Shown in pieces: positions 42,187-53,706 of a stretch of DNA of 64,000 nt. The stretch spans positions 8,871,001 to 8,935,000 of the forward strand of contig JANTQA010000070.1 of NCBI GenBank assembly GCA_027625915.1. Reading direction: 5' to 3'. Both the position numbers and the translations under genes were made by a program. The stretch is from Anaeramoeba flamelloides (taxonomy: Eukaryota > Metamonada > Anaeramoebidae). The notes beneath the pieces are model-generated. The model was not told the DNA's origin. It saw only the letters and a program-made list of their open reading frames with translations, and searched no databases. Numbering within the stretch: the first letter of the stretch is position 1; each line of letters starts with the position of its first letter.

Positions 42187-44624
42187 TATCATTTTCTATT
42201 TTGGTTTTCTTGTTTTATGTTCTATTACAAAAAAAAGCATTACCTGCATAATATTAATGAATAGTAGTATTTATTTATCAGTAAATTATTACTTTTTACC
42301 AAGTTTCAAGTATAAACGTGCTAATATCTGACTTGAATAAGAAATCAATTGGTTAAAAATTTTCTTAAGTTTATTTCTTTGGAATCTGTAATTGATTTTT
42401 TCGAAGAGAACAAAAAAAAAAAAAAAAAAAAAAATACAATTTGTACACATTAAAAAATATCACATAAAATTGTGATCTAAAATTTTTGATAGTTTTTTTT
42501 TGAATAGTAAAGATACACACACACATACAAAAGAATTGTTATAAAGAAAAAAATTAGTACAAAAGAAAATTTTGGATATTTAATTAATTTATTCAGAAAT
42601 TATGTTTGATGAAGTTATTTAAATAGAGGTGTGTTCTTACTTTTCTGAAATTACAAAAAATTATAACTTTTCAATTATTTTTAAAATAAAAATGACAATA
42701 TAACTATTTATTTTTTCTTAATTCATAAGAAACAATTTATCTAACTCCTTTGATTTAAAAAAAGATAATTTTTTTTTTATTTTTAAAAAGACTCGACAAT
42801 CAAGTCAGTTGATATTCTGAGTGTTTTTCAAAATTATCACTCTATTATTGAATAATTATAAAAATACACAATTATATAGTACTGGAATGGATTTTTCTGA
42901 GATCTAGTATCTCTAAAAAAAAAAAAAATTCAACCTGATAAAAAATATAAAATTTGATTCCCTAAAATATTTTTTAAATATACTTGTAAAAATGGAATAA
43001 GTCGAACTTTCATCAAACATATTCACTGTACCATTAAAGCTGTTTGAAGTAACACTTTTTAAAACTTTACGTACTTACTTATGTAAAAAAGGTTAAACAC
43101 TGGTATAAAAATTCTAAAAAAACACCTGGCAAGAAAATAATCACCTACAAGATTTTTAGATGTTAATAATAGGAAAAATTTTTGTGTAATTGCAAATATT
43201 TTAGATCAAATCCTTTTTAAAAATCACTAATTTTTTTTATGAACCTAGTAAAAAACCTACCTAAATCTCATTAAAGTGGGGGTGTCTAAATACTCAAGTA
43301 ATTGTTTGATAGCCTAAGTAGATCATCTTTTTTTTGAAAAACAATCAAAATTTATTGGGGTTTTCTAGAAGTTTAGAAAACAATAATTTTTATTCTTGTT
43401 TTTTGATTGATTGAATATTTTTTTGAATAAGATTAATTTCATCAATTATCATTCTAATAAGTGGGCGATTTATAATTTTAAATATTTGATTCTTAAAAAA
43501 AAGGATTTGGATTTTAATTTTTAGAAATAACACAACAATTTTCCTAATATTAACAATTAAAAATCTTGTCAGGGATTCTATTTAGGTTGAGTATTTTTTT
43601 CACTTATTGTAATAAAATAACAAATCCAAAAAAACTTTATTTTTATTTTCCTAACTTTACTTAACAAACCATTTTTACAATTGTGTAAATCAACCATATT
43701 AACAACCTTTAACACATTACAAAAATTTAACTCACGTTTTTTTTTCAGACTTGGGTATTTGAAGAATTGAATAGACATACATATATTTTTGGTTCATATT
43801 TAAATTGACTTTAGAGGTTAGATCTTTGATTAATCGAAATGGTTCAATAATATTAAACACTTTTGTTTTAAAAATTTTCACAAATTTTCAAAAATTTGCA
43901 AGATTAAATGATTTTTTTAAAAAAAATTCCAAAAAATAAAATTGTCATTTATTTTTTTGTCAAAAAATTACATTTTAATCTTCCAATATCTTCATAATTC
44001 TTTTTTAAATTTTATTTAAAGAACCCTATTTTTTGTTTAGATACTGTTTTCATCCCCATTGATTTGTTTCTTTTATTTCTAAAGTCAGCCAATATTTTTA
44101 TCATAAGATTAATTTTTAGTAATGGGTTAAAATAAAAAATTCAGGTTATTTACTCCACTGTAGTATTAGAGTTTACCAAAGAAATTGATTACATTTTCTG
44201 TTCTCTAATTATTTGGATGATCCATTTTTGATGTTTGTATTGGAAAATATTGGGTGTAGAAATAACCCAAAATGAAAGGAATTTTGATGAAGTGAAAAAA
44301 AGAAAATCAGAAAAAATTTTTTTCCCTTTTTAAATATCAAATAATAATAAATATCTTATTTTTAATTCAAAGTTTTAATTTTCATACAATTGACACTCTA
44401 TGAATTTGTTCGTTCACAATGTATTCTAAAAAGGATGATTCCTAAAAAATTTACTTGACGCCTTTGTCAAAACAAAAAAAAAAAATATCAAATCTTCTTT
44501 CAAAATCAAACAATATTTATTTAGGAGTGATTTTATTTAGCGACACAAGCCGTTTGATCAAGAAGAGATTGGTTATTGAATCTTAAAGAAGATAAAATGG
44601 TATTATAAATCATAAATACAAAGC
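42187..44624. other. 2.4-kb intergenic stretch
   Basis: AT-rich DNA with homopolymer runs (42410-42434) and a short CA run near 42520. No convincing exon; the frame at 43578-43778 has no domain. The last 100 bases are the 3' flank of the rhomboid gene. Confidence 0.45.
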
Positions 44625-45557
44625 TTAATTTTTAAAACGGTTTCTTGTGACTGTGCCGATGAGTATAACAAAAAGTACAGTTAAAAGGCTCAAAAAGACG
44701 TAACCAAAGATTTTTAATTTTTTCTTTTTGGTTGGTTGGTCGTAGTTTTCGGCAAACAAAACGGAGGACACCGCAATTCCATAAAGGACCCCACCAAAGT
44801 GCGCACCAAAATCGATGGAGCCGATCAGTCCTATCACAGTTACCAAAATAAGGACTAGCACACATTGAATAAGATTAATTTTTCTGATTTGTTCTTGTGT
44901 TTTGTTCCATGTAACTATAATTTCAATAAGCCTTGCACCAAACAGCCCACAAATGGCACCGGATGCGCCTACACTGATGTACTCCCATCCCATAATTGTT
45001 GAAAGTAAATTCCCACCAACGCCAGAGACAATGTAAATTATTGCAGTGTTCTTTGTTCCCCACACTGTTTCAAAGGCAAAACAAACACGCACCTGGACAA
45101 ACAAATTAAAAAAAATATGAATAAATCCAGAGTGCATAATCACTGGTACAATTAATCGATAAACGTGGCCAGAAACGATCTTTTCAGAGTCCCTTGCGCC
45201 GAGATCGTTTAAGCACGATGAAGGAGGGCCAAGTGTTGCGTTTTTGCTTGGGCTTGCAAAGCCACAAGCAAACAATTCGATGACAAAATAAATGAGATCT
45301 ACTATGGTGACCCAAAACATGAACAACTTTTTCATTTTTTGAAAATCATTTTTCCTTTCTTCCGATCTGCATGGACCCACACAACATGGGCAACAAACTA
45401 ACCCAAATTTTTGGCCATTTGTAAGCTCCACATCTTCGCCAATATTACGGCTCCAAAAAGGATCTTTGATGACCATTTTCCTTTCGACGATATACTCACC
45501 ACCGCTATCAGAATTTTGATTATTGTTTGGTTGTGAACTCATTTTTTGAAAACTCAA
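44625..45557 (-). CDS. rhomboid intramembrane serine protease
   Basis: A 310-residue single-exon protein with the full rhomboid signature: His142-x4-His147-x3-Asn151 in MHSGFIHIFFN, the nucleophile Ser199 in VGASGAICGLFGA, and the general base His253 in DFGAHFGGVLYG. These imply an active Ser-His dyad that cuts transmembrane helices within the membrane. Membrane segments lie at about 78-101, 133-155, 170-187, 195-213, 229-246, 250-270 and 284-304, consistent with the secretase-type seven-helix layout with a helix before the six-helix core. The N-terminal cytosolic part contains CCPCCVGPC (55-63), a possible palmitoylation or metal site. Base composition is clearly higher in G+C than the flanks. 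The localisation (plasma membrane or endomembrane, not mitochondrial) is inferred from the absence of a presequence. Confidence 0.93.
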   Translation of the reverse strand: MSFQKMSSQPNNNQNSDSGGEYIVERKMVIKDPFWSRNIGEDVELTNGQKFGLVCCPCCVGPCRSEERKNDFQKMKKLFMFWVTIVDLIYFVIELFACGFASPSKNATLGPPSSCLNDLGARDSEKIVSGHVYRLIVPVIMHSGFIHIFFNLFVQVRVCFAFETVWGTKNTAIIYIVSGVGGNLLSTIMGWEYISVGASGAICGLFGARLIEIIVTWNKTQEQIRKINLIQCVLVLILVTVIGLIGSIDFGAHFGGVLYGIAVSSVLFAENYDQPTKKKKLKIFGYVFLSLLTVLFVILIGTVTRNRFKN

Positions 45558-46214
45558 TTGATAGAATAAAAAATGAAAAATTTCATTTCACAAAGATCAG
45601 TAAAGCCCATAAACAATGAGACACAAAACATAAAAACGAAATCATGTCAACAAAAATTAATTATTACCTTTTCTTATTTATCAACAAAAGAATTTTTTTC
45701 TCAATATTTCGAAATTTAACCCCATGAAAAGTTTACAAACCCAACCACACAATGCTAGTTTTTTCAAAAAAAAAAGCCTTTTGGTCAAAATATTGCCTTT
45801 TAAAATCTCGAAAATTTTGTTGGGTTGGAATAATCAAATTCTTTCTTTATTAAAGTTTACTTCTTTGTCTATTAAAAATTGAGAAAATTGCAAATTCAAT
45901 TCCAATTTAATAATCAAATCAAACCAGTTGGAGTTTACCTTTAAAATTGATTTCAACCTTGATATATTACTACCTGTTGGGTTAGGTACTTCACTGAAAC
46001 AAGAAGAAAAAACAGTACATTCTTTGTTAGAGTTTGGATCTCACAAAGGGAAAAAATTTCAATTGTTTTTTTTTTTTCAATATTTGATATCTTGAATTTC
46101 CTTTAATTTATTCGTTCATTCAATATATCTCAAATTTCCCGAATAATAAAGGAATAACAAAATTTAGAACACAAATTTCAATCTATTTCTTTGGTGAACT
46201 CTAATAAACTAAAA
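45558..46214 (-). promoter_or_regulatory. 5' flank of the rhomboid gene
   Basis: Intergenic DNA upstream of ATG 45557. No specific promoter motif was recognised. It is bordered at 46215 by the direct-repeat element. Confidence 0.3.
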
Positions 46215-46533
46215 TTCAAAATAAATGGCCCACCTTATATTTCAATTTTGAATTGCTTTTGTATCGTTTTGAAGTTTTTCCTCTCACAATGAAAAGTTTG
46301 CAAATAAATCATTTTTTCTCTTTTTTATTTTTTCAAAAGTGTTTTGTTAAAATGGAAAATGAAAATGAAAAATTTGAAAGAAGTAACAGATGAATTAATG
46401 GAAAAATTGGTTTCAAATATGACAAGGAGATTAGATTTAGTTATTCAAAGGGAAGGAGAATCGATAAATGGGTTTTATTAATTTTTAAAAAAATTTTTTT
46501 TCATGTAATGCTTCATTCAAAATAAATGTCCCA
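46215..46533 (+). repeat. about 320-bp element with direct terminal repeats, copy A
   Basis: Direct repeats 'ttcaaaataaatggccca' (46215) and 'ttcaaaataaatgtccca' (46516) bound a segment similar throughout to the reverse complement of 8040-8357. It contains a 40-codon frame at 46359-46481 (MKMKNLKEVTDELMEK and onward to GESINGFY). The copies share 'caaataaatcattttttctc', 'agattagattt', 'gaatcgataaatgggtttta' and 'catgtaatgcttc'. The frame is not length-conserved between copies, so I treat it as part of a non-coding repeat. Confidence 0.7.
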
Positions 46534-47762
46534 ATTTTTTTTAAAATTTTTTTTTAACTTTTTTTAAACTATTTTTTGAAGAAAGACAAAGACCCCTGGA
46601 GTAGTGAACCAAATACTAAAATAAAAATTTTGATATTATAATAGATAACTACAAGTATTAAAAATATTTTTCTTTAAATTTTGATTTTTGATGGGCCAAT
46701 GATTTTGAATGATAGTTTACTACAATTCATTTGCTACAAAAAAAAAGGAGAATGAGAAGAGAAAATTTTTTTACCATTTATTATCCAGCTAATAGTGTGA
46801 AATGTGCGAAACAACTCGAAGCAATTTACCACTTTGAAACTACACAAAGTTTTTTTGGGGAGAATAGTTGTCACTGTTAATAGAGCTTTCAAAAATAATA
46901 TTTTGCTTCAAAAGTCCAACTTTCAAAATACTCAGTCATTTAATTTCTAAAAGTACCCTAATTCACCAAATAAAAAAATTTATTCAAATAAATTTTTCAG
47001 AAGCAAACAAAACATCAAAAAGTCACTCTCAAACAGCTTTTCCAAAAAAAAAGGATAAATTTCAATAAATGATCTACAGTGGGTCAAATTACCTGTGTTC
47101 AGATCAAATTACTGGTATCTCAAATTAAAACTCTTCTTTTTGATTCTTATTATAATTCTGATACAACGTCTAGTTAAGAATCCAATAGTATACCTATGGT
47201 AAATTATATTTTGAAAACCACGAGATTATTTTGAGAAATTTTTAAATTATTTAATTAATTTGTTTTAATTTTTTCTTAATTTTTAATTTTCTCTTTAATT
47301 ATCTAAAAGTTTCTCAAATATTATCTCTATTTTTTGAGAAATATTTTATCTTTCTTGATTTGATCCTTTATTTTCAGAAGACTTTTTAATATCCTACAAC
47401 TTTGAAAAACCAATATGGTATTATCTTATTCTTTACTGTCAATTTCGTTGATCATTTGATCCTATAGGCTTAAAAGTAAAAACAAGCATGGGTTATGTTT
47501 TGAAACATGAGTTTACACTCTCTGCATGGATTATTTCGGTAACAATAAAGAAAGAATAACCACCTATCAAAATAAGATTCTCTCTTTTTCATAAAAGTAT
47601 TGTCTAATACAAGACGAAAGATAACAGACTGTTTATACACACTCTCACATGGAAGTGTGATGAAAAAAACGATCCTAATTCAAAAAAGGAATTCAACAAA
47701 GAAGAATTTCGATCGTCTCAAAAACTCTCATTTTTTGGATTTGCGTTTCTTTTTTTTTTTTA
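46534..47762. other. intergenic, 5' flank of MON2
   Basis: No gene was recognised. The last 25 bases before the MON2 ATG include a T-run immediately upstream of the start codon. Confidence 0.4.
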
Positions 47763-50700
47763 ATGAATAAACTCTCAATTCTTTTACAAAACGATCTTAG
47801 AAAATTAGCAAAAGAAACAAAAAGAGAAAGTGAGGAACATATTGCGTGCGAAACAGCACTACTTGAACTTCGAAAATTAAATCTCATTGAACCAGATCAA
47901 GTCCCAAAACAGTTTATTCATGGCAATAGCAAAATACTTGGGACTTTTTTATTATTTTGCTTCTCAAGTAATGAAAAGAATTGCCTTCTTGCCATTAATT
48001 CAATATTCCAACTAATTACAGAGCATTTATTGGATTACGAAGCATTAGGAAAAGTGATTAAAGTCTTTATGAAACTTTCAAAAAGAAAATCCTCGAATCA
48101 AAAGCACCCTACAGTGCAATTCAAAATCTTACAAGGTATGATCACTATTGTGACAAATTATAAAAATGAGATTCATGGCGAGTTGTTAGCTGGGATATTT
48201 CAAAATGTTTATTATCTTTATTCTCTTGACGAAGATATACTGAAAGGAACTTCAGCTGCAACTTTGAGACAAATATGTAATAACGTTTTCGAAAGAATCC
48301 AGTCCATAGAAGAAGAAAAAGAATATGAAATTAACAATCCCAACGAAAAAGAAAAAGAAAATGAGAAAGAAAAAAAATCATATACAATCCAAAAAACAGA
48401 AGAAGAAGAAGAAGAAACAGAAGAAAAAGAAAAACAAGCAGAAAAAGAAACAAAAAAAGAAACAGAAAAAGAAACAGAAAACAAAAAAAAAGAAGAAAAA
48501 AAAAAAGAAAAAGAAAAAGAAAACGAAATCGAAACAAAATACAAATTACCAGAAAAAACTCTTTTAAGACTAGGAAAGCAATACCAACCACCAAGCGATT
48601 TATCCTTCCCTTATGTTGATGCTTATTTATTGTTTCAAGATTTTTGTTTATTGTCTGACGGTGAATTGCCTGTGTGGCTAAATTTGGAGGAAAATAAGGA
48701 TTTAAATAAATTATCAAATCTGTGTTTAGATTTATTAGAAAGCATTTTAAATACTCAAACCAAGCTGATTAATACACACAAAGATTTTATTACTCTAATT
48801 CGGAATCAATTATTTCCAATAATTTTGGCATTTTTTTCTTTACCAAAGGATTTTTCAAGGAGCATTCGGATTTTACGAATAATTGCTGTCTTGATTATCA
48901 AAATATCTGATCCTTTTAAAATGGAATTAGAGATCATTTTAAAAGATTTGATACAATTATTAATTTTACCATCGAAGCAAAAACAAAAAAAGAATTTCAA
49001 GACCGACCACGATTTATACCACACACCTATTTGGTTAATTTCCTCAATCCTGGAAGTCTTAAGAGAAATTTTTTCCAATCCAAAAATCATTTATTGGATC
49101 TATCGGGGATATGATCAAAACGAGAGTAGTACCCAAATCTTTTCAAAATCGATCACTAGTATAAAAGAAATTATTGTAGGTCCTATGTGCAGCCAAATTG
49201 CCAATGAAGATAATTTTAAGCATATCAATATTCAAAATTCGAAAAAAAAGCCCATTTTATTGAATAGGTTAAATACCAATACTAACGAAATCATGGTTAA
49301 AAAGGAATATCCAATTACACTTTCAATTGAAGCAATTGTTTTACTAATAAGTTCACTTTATCATGAAGCAAATTTATCAAAAGAAATATTTGAAAAAAAG
49401 AATACTCTGGATCAAAATGAAAATGAAAATGAAAATAAAAATAAATATGAAAATGAAAATGAAAATCAAAAATCAAATGAAAAAGAAAACAAAAAAGAAA
49501 ACAAAAAAGAAAACAAAAAATCAAACAAAAAGGTTGATTCAATGGAGATAAAGAGCCAAGGGGAGAAAGAAAAGTATCAAAAATTAATCAATCTTTTTCA
49601 AAAAAATAATAAAGATATTAATGAAATTTGTGAAAAAATTTGGCATTGTATCTTAACAGCATTTACATTTATTATTGATCATTCGGAAAATAATCGACTA
49701 ATCCAAATGATTCTTCATAGTTACCAAGCATTCATTGGGATATGTTGTATAGTTAAATGTGATGTAGCACGTGATGCCGTGCTAATGTCATTAATAAAGA
49801 ACTGCTCCTCACAGAAAAATGTCATTTACGGACCTCGGACATTATCAATTAATAACGAAACAACGTCATCATCATCTTTTAATTTTTCATTAGATTTTGT
49901 AACAAATACCAGACTAAACGAGCACCCATTTTTAAATAATAGGAATACATTAGCTTTAAAAATGCTATTCAATATAGCGCAAATTTTTGGCTCCTATTTA
50001 GGTGATTCTTGGCTATTGTTACTCCGTGCTTTTCAATTTATGAAAGAAGAAATAAATTATTATCAAAGTATGAAGAAACAAAATAATAATTTGTCCATTA
50101 ATAATGAAACTTTAGACATTGAAATACAATTTTTGCATGAAAGTTTAGATCGGTTTTTTAATTTAATAAATTCACAAAAATCTGATAAGTACTTTCTTGA
50201 TTTATCAGAGGCATTAATTTCCGTTTCTCAGGAATATTTAATACATTATTTGAATACATTCAATAAGAAGAATATGAAAGAAAAAAAGGATGTAAATGAT
50301 AATTTTACAAATAAAAAGCATCCTAGAAGTCCATTAATCAAGCAAAACTTCGGGTTATATTATTTAAATATCATAATTCAAAATAATTTTTATAGAATTC
50401 ATTTAATTTGGAAAAAAAAATTATTTAACCATCTATTAGAAATTTATGCTCATGAAAATATAGGAATACGTTTACTTGGTTTAAATTTAATTATTAAATA
50501 TATTAAAGCATATTTCGATTATCAAAATCATAAGAATATCAATGTTAAGAAGGATGAAGAAAAATTGAATGATAATGATAATTTACCAAAAAATGGAATT
50601 GTAAAAACAATGGAAACCACAAAAATAAATTCTGAAGATTTCCTATTATTATTATTAAAAATAATAAATTTAAATTTTCTTGAATATCATGAGTTTATTA

Positions 50701-53438
50701 TTAATAAACTTTTTGAATTTATTCAATCTTATGGCCAAAAATTTAAAAATGGCTGGGGTGTTGTTTTTGATATAATTCTAAAAATTTCAGAAATGAAAGA
50801 ATCCCAATCAAAATTACTTTCTATAGGGATTAAATCTTTAACCGCTATTTGTACTGATTCAATTTCTTCAGTTCCTATTATATTTATTCCAAAATTAATC
50901 AATATATTAATCTCTTTTGTAAAACAAAAAATAGATACTAACATTACTTTAATATCAATTGAATTAATTTGGAAAGTTTCGGATTATGTTTCATCAAATA
51001 AAGAAATTTTAAATGATTTAAATAAATTATTTAAAGAATCAAATATTAATCAAATAAATAATACGAATACTAGTAATCATAGTAGTAATAATAATAGTAA
51101 TAATAGTAATGATGATGAAGATGATGATTCCCAAGATAATATCTATCAAAGTATTTGGGTTTTCATTTATATGAAATTTTTAGATTTAATAACAGATTTA
51201 CGCTTTGAAGTTAGAGGATGTTTATTAAAAACATTTTTTTCAATTTTTACTACTAATTGTAAGCATTTGACAGATGAAGAATTAAATATTATTATTGATA
51301 ATGTATTAATCAAATTAATTTCATTAATTATTCAACAACACAACGAATCTAGAAATATTTCAAAGGATAGAAAGCAATTAATAATTCCCCAATTGGGAAC
51401 AGAACAATCAACTGGTAAAGAAATACCACTAATAATCCATTATTCGAGAAATACACAGGAAAAAAAATTTTCCGGTACATTAAAAGAGGCAATTATAGGA
51501 TTAATTAATATATTTGAACAATTTTTTGAAAATTTTTTTAAAGCCAAAAGTTATAAAAAATTTGTTGATTTTATTTTAAATATTATTATAACCATTTCAA
51601 ATGATCATTCAGAGGAGCTTTGTTTAACGGGAATTGAATGTTTTAGTAATTTATTTATATGTAATATAAAAAGCCATCAAATATACATCAAGCAAAATGA
51701 AATTGAACTGAATAAAGAAGAAGAAAAGGGAATGAAACATAAAGAAAAATCAAAATCAAAATCAAAAAAGACAAAGAAAAGGAAAAGGAAAAAGAAAAAG
51801 AAAAATAATTTAAACGATATCGAAGAAAAGAAATCGAAAGAAGTTGAAGAAAAGAAAATAAAATATCTTGATAAATGTTGGGATGATTTTGAAATATTGC
51901 ATAGTAATTTCCTTCAATTGTCACCATCGTTTTACCAAAAAATATTAATTTCTTCGATCAAAGTATTCAAGACCGTATTATCAAAAATTAGTTTGGATCA
52001 ATTTTCTTTAAAGCAATATAAAAAAATGTGGAATTTAATCAATTTATTTTATAAAAATGAAAAACAAAATATCAATCAAAATAATAATTTCCCAAAATTT
52101 CCGAAAATTCCTTTTGGAATTATTGATTTAATAACTGTAATCAAACCATTTCAAAGTACAAAATATGTTAATTTGATCTTTAATTCCTTAATACATCTAA
52201 TTATTGAAAAAAATCAATCAAAAAATAATTTCTTTTTTGATGATTATTTTCAAAAAAATGAAATCATTAATTTTAATAATTTATCAATCAATGATTTCCG
52301 ACTAAGTGATAATATTTCAATAATAAATAAAACAATTGAAACTTTTTCTACATTACTTTGCAATATACTTCCCAAAAATTCTTCAATAATAATGTGTCCA
52401 AATTTCTTTAATTTTTTATACTTAATAATCAAGTCAAACATCTTCAATAAAACAAAATACATCACCGTTAGAACTTCGATAATTCAAGGCTTTATTAATA
52501 TTACTAAATTTCTTTTTCTAAATAATACAATAAAAATTAACAGTAACAATAACAATGAAGATGGGGATGGAGATTATGATTATAAAAATAAAAAAAATGG
52601 GTATAAGGATAAGAATAAAAATAATAATAAGAAGAAGGATGAAGATAATGAAAACAATAAGCTCAATATTGAAAAAGATAAAATTAGGGAATTGATTTTA
52701 AAAATATTATTGTATCTGTTGCAAAACAATAATTTAAAACAAAAAGAAATTGAAATTGATCCAGAATATATAAAATGCATTCAATTAATTGATTTCTTGA
52801 TTTTAAATGATTTTAAATTTTCTCAATTTGAATATAAATCTCAATTAATTGGACTATTATTTAATGGCTCAATCCTTGCCACTTCCGAAAAATTACAATT
52901 TCAAAGAAAATTTGGCACAATAACAACTATTGATGAGTACATACAACAATGTTTAAATTCAATATTTACAACTTTAAATAGTAATATAAGTGATAACGAA
53001 ACAATCAAATTAGGTCTTGAAAAAATTCTTCAATTAACTTTTATTATTTTAGAAAATTTCCTAAAATATGAAAAGAGAGGTATTAAAAACAAGAAAAAAA
53101 ATAAATTAAAAAAACAAAATTCAACCAAAAAAAATAAATTAAAAAAACAAAGCAGAGAAAATTCCAACCAATTAGTTCAACACGCTTTTTTATTATTACA
53201 TTTATTATATGAAAGCGAAATTGAAAAGAAAATCTTTATTTCCGTAATCAATGAAAATTTTTTACAAAATATTCTAAAAAAAAATTTGAAAATTAACAAT
53301 TATTATAATGGAAAGAAAACACATTTAATTTCTCTTTTCCCTTTTTTTTGTAAATTTTTTGGTATGAAATCAAAAAAAATACAAAAACAGATTCAAAAAA
53401 TATTTCTTCTGATTTCTTCTGAATTAGAATTAAAGTAA
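47763..53438 (+). CDS. MON2: MON2 homologue (Sec7-family-related scaffold of trans-Golgi and endosomes)
   Basis: A 1891-residue, apparently intronless frame. The first 180 residues match the MON2/Sec7 DCB region: LLQNDLRKLAKETKR, TALLELRKL, KILQGMITIVTNYKNE, and the strongly conserved SAATLRQICNNVFERI. Residues 275-400 match the following HUS-like region: PYVDAYLLFQDFCLLSDGEL, PVWLNLEENKD, and the helical ILRIIAVLIIKISDPFKME. The rest is armadillo-like helical repeat, as expected for MON2 (human about 1717 residues). It lacks a catalytic Sec7 domain, as MON2 does. MON2 works with Dopey at the trans-Golgi and endosomes in retrieval traffic. Extra length comes from charged insertions at about 182-260 (Lys/Glu), 551-592 (Asn/Glu/Lys), 1096-1122 (Asn/Ser/Asp), 1322-1362 (Lys) and 1590-1625. 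Confidence 0.88.
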   Translation: MNKLSILLQNDLRKLAKETKRESEEHIACETALLELRKLNLIEPDQVPKQFIHGNSKILGTFLLFCFSSNEKNCLLAINSIFQLITEHLLDYEALGKVIKVFMKLSKRKSSNQKHPTVQFKILQGMITIVTNYKNEIHGELLAGIFQNVYYLYSLDEDILKGTSAATLRQICNNVFERIQSIEEEKEYEINNPNEKEKENEKEKKSYTIQKTEEEEEETEEKEKQAEKETKKETEKETENKKKEEKKKEKEKENEIETKYKLPEKTLLRLGKQYQPPSDLSFPYVDAYLLFQDFCLLSDGELPVWLNLEENKDLNKLSNLCLDLLESILNTQTKLINTHKDFITLIRNQLFPIILAFFSLPKDFSRSIRILRIIAVLIIKISDPFKMELEIILKDLIQLLILPSKQKQKKNFKTDHDLYHTPIWLISSILEVLREIFSNPKIIYWIYRGYDQNESSTQIFSKSITSIKEIIVGPMCSQIANEDNFKHINIQNSKKKPILLNRLNTNTNEIMVKKEYPITLSIEAIVLLISSLYHEANLSKEIFEKKNTLDQNENENENKNKYENENENQKSNEKENKKENKKENKKSNKKVDSMEIKSQGEKEKYQKLINLFQKNNKDINEICEKIWHCILTAFTFIIDHSENNRLIQMILHSYQAFIGICCIVKCDVARDAVLMSLIKNCSSQKNVIYGPRTLSINNETTSSSSFNFSLDFVTNTRLNEHPFLNNRNTLALKMLFNIAQIFGSYLGDSWLLLLRAFQFMKEEINYYQSMKKQNNNLSINNETLDIEIQFLHESLDRFFNLINSQKSDKYFLDLSEALISVSQEYLIHYLNTFNKKNMKEKKDVNDNFTNKKHPRSPLIKQNFGLYYLNIIIQNNFYRIHLIWKKKLFNHLLEIYAHENIGIRLLGLNLIIKYIKAYFDYQNHKNINVKKDEEKLNDNDNLPKNGIVKTMETTKINSEDFLLLLLKIINLNFLEYHEFIINKLFEFIQSYGQKFKNGWGVVFDIILKISEMKESQSKLLSIGIKSLTAICTDSISSVPIIFIPKLINILISFVKQKIDTNITLISIELIWKVSDYVSSNKEILNDLNKLFKESNINQINNTNTSNHSSNNNSNNSNDDEDDDSQDNIYQSIWVFIYMKFLDLITDLRFEVRGCLLKTFFSIFTTNCKHLTDEELNIIIDNVLIKLISLIIQQHNESRNISKDRKQLIIPQLGTEQSTGKEIPLIIHYSRNTQEKKFSGTLKEAIIGLINIFEQFFENFFKAKSYKKFVDFILNIIITISNDHSEELCLTGIECFSNLFICNIKSHQIYIKQNEIELNKEEEKGMKHKEKSKSKSKKTKKRKRKKKKKNNLNDIEEKKSKEVEEKKIKYLDKCWDDFEILHSNFLQLSPSFYQKILISSIKVFKTVLSKISLDQFSLKQYKKMWNLINLFYKNEKQNINQNNNFPKFPKIPFGIIDLITVIKPFQSTKYVNLIFNSLIHLIIEKNQSKNNFFFDDYFQKNEIINFNNLSINDFRLSDNISIINKTIETFSTLLCNILPKNSSIIMCPNFFNFLYLIIKSNIFNKTKYITVRTSIIQGFINITKFLFLNNTIKINSNNNNEDGDGDYDYKNKKNGYKDKNKNNNKKKDEDNENNKLNIEKDKIRELILKILLYLLQNNNLKQKEIEIDPEYIKCIQLIDFLILNDFKFSQFEYKSQLIGLLFNGSILATSEKLQFQRKFGTITTIDEYIQQCLNSIFTTLNSNISDNETIKLGLEKILQLTFIILENFLKYEKRGIKNKKKNKLKKQNSTKKNKLKKQSRENSNQLVQHAFLLLHLLYESEIEKKIFISVINENFLQNILKKNLKINNYYNGKKTHLISLFPFFCKFFGMKSKKIQKQIQKIFLLISSELELK

Positions 53439-53706
53439 TTTGTTATAAATTGACATTTTTGTTTGTTTTTTTCGAATTTTTTTTTGTATGTACCTTTTTT
53501 CTTTCTACAATTTCTTTTTAGTTAATAATTTAATTATAATTATAACCTTTTACCATTTTTAAAATTATTAAAACAGTTGTTATCAAGTAAAAAAAAAAAA
53601 TTTACATTTTAATATTTAATTCCAATTTTTGCCGAAATTGGTTTAATGAGAGATTGAGTAAAAATTCATCTTATTTTGTTTTTTATTATAATTTTCTATT
53701 TTGAAA
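53439..53706. terminator. 3' flank of MON2
   Basis: T-rich sequence follows the stop at 53438, with no clear single polyadenylation signal before the TIR element begins at about 53707. Confidence 0.3.

Noticed and set aside
46359-46481. 40-codon frame as a conserved small protein
   Set aside because: The second copy at 8040-8357 differs mostly at first and second codon positions and reads past the stop, so the DNA repeat and not the peptide is shared.
48218-48717. Minus-strand Phe/Ser-rich frames opposite MON2
   Set aside because: Antisense of the Lys/Glu tract of MON2.
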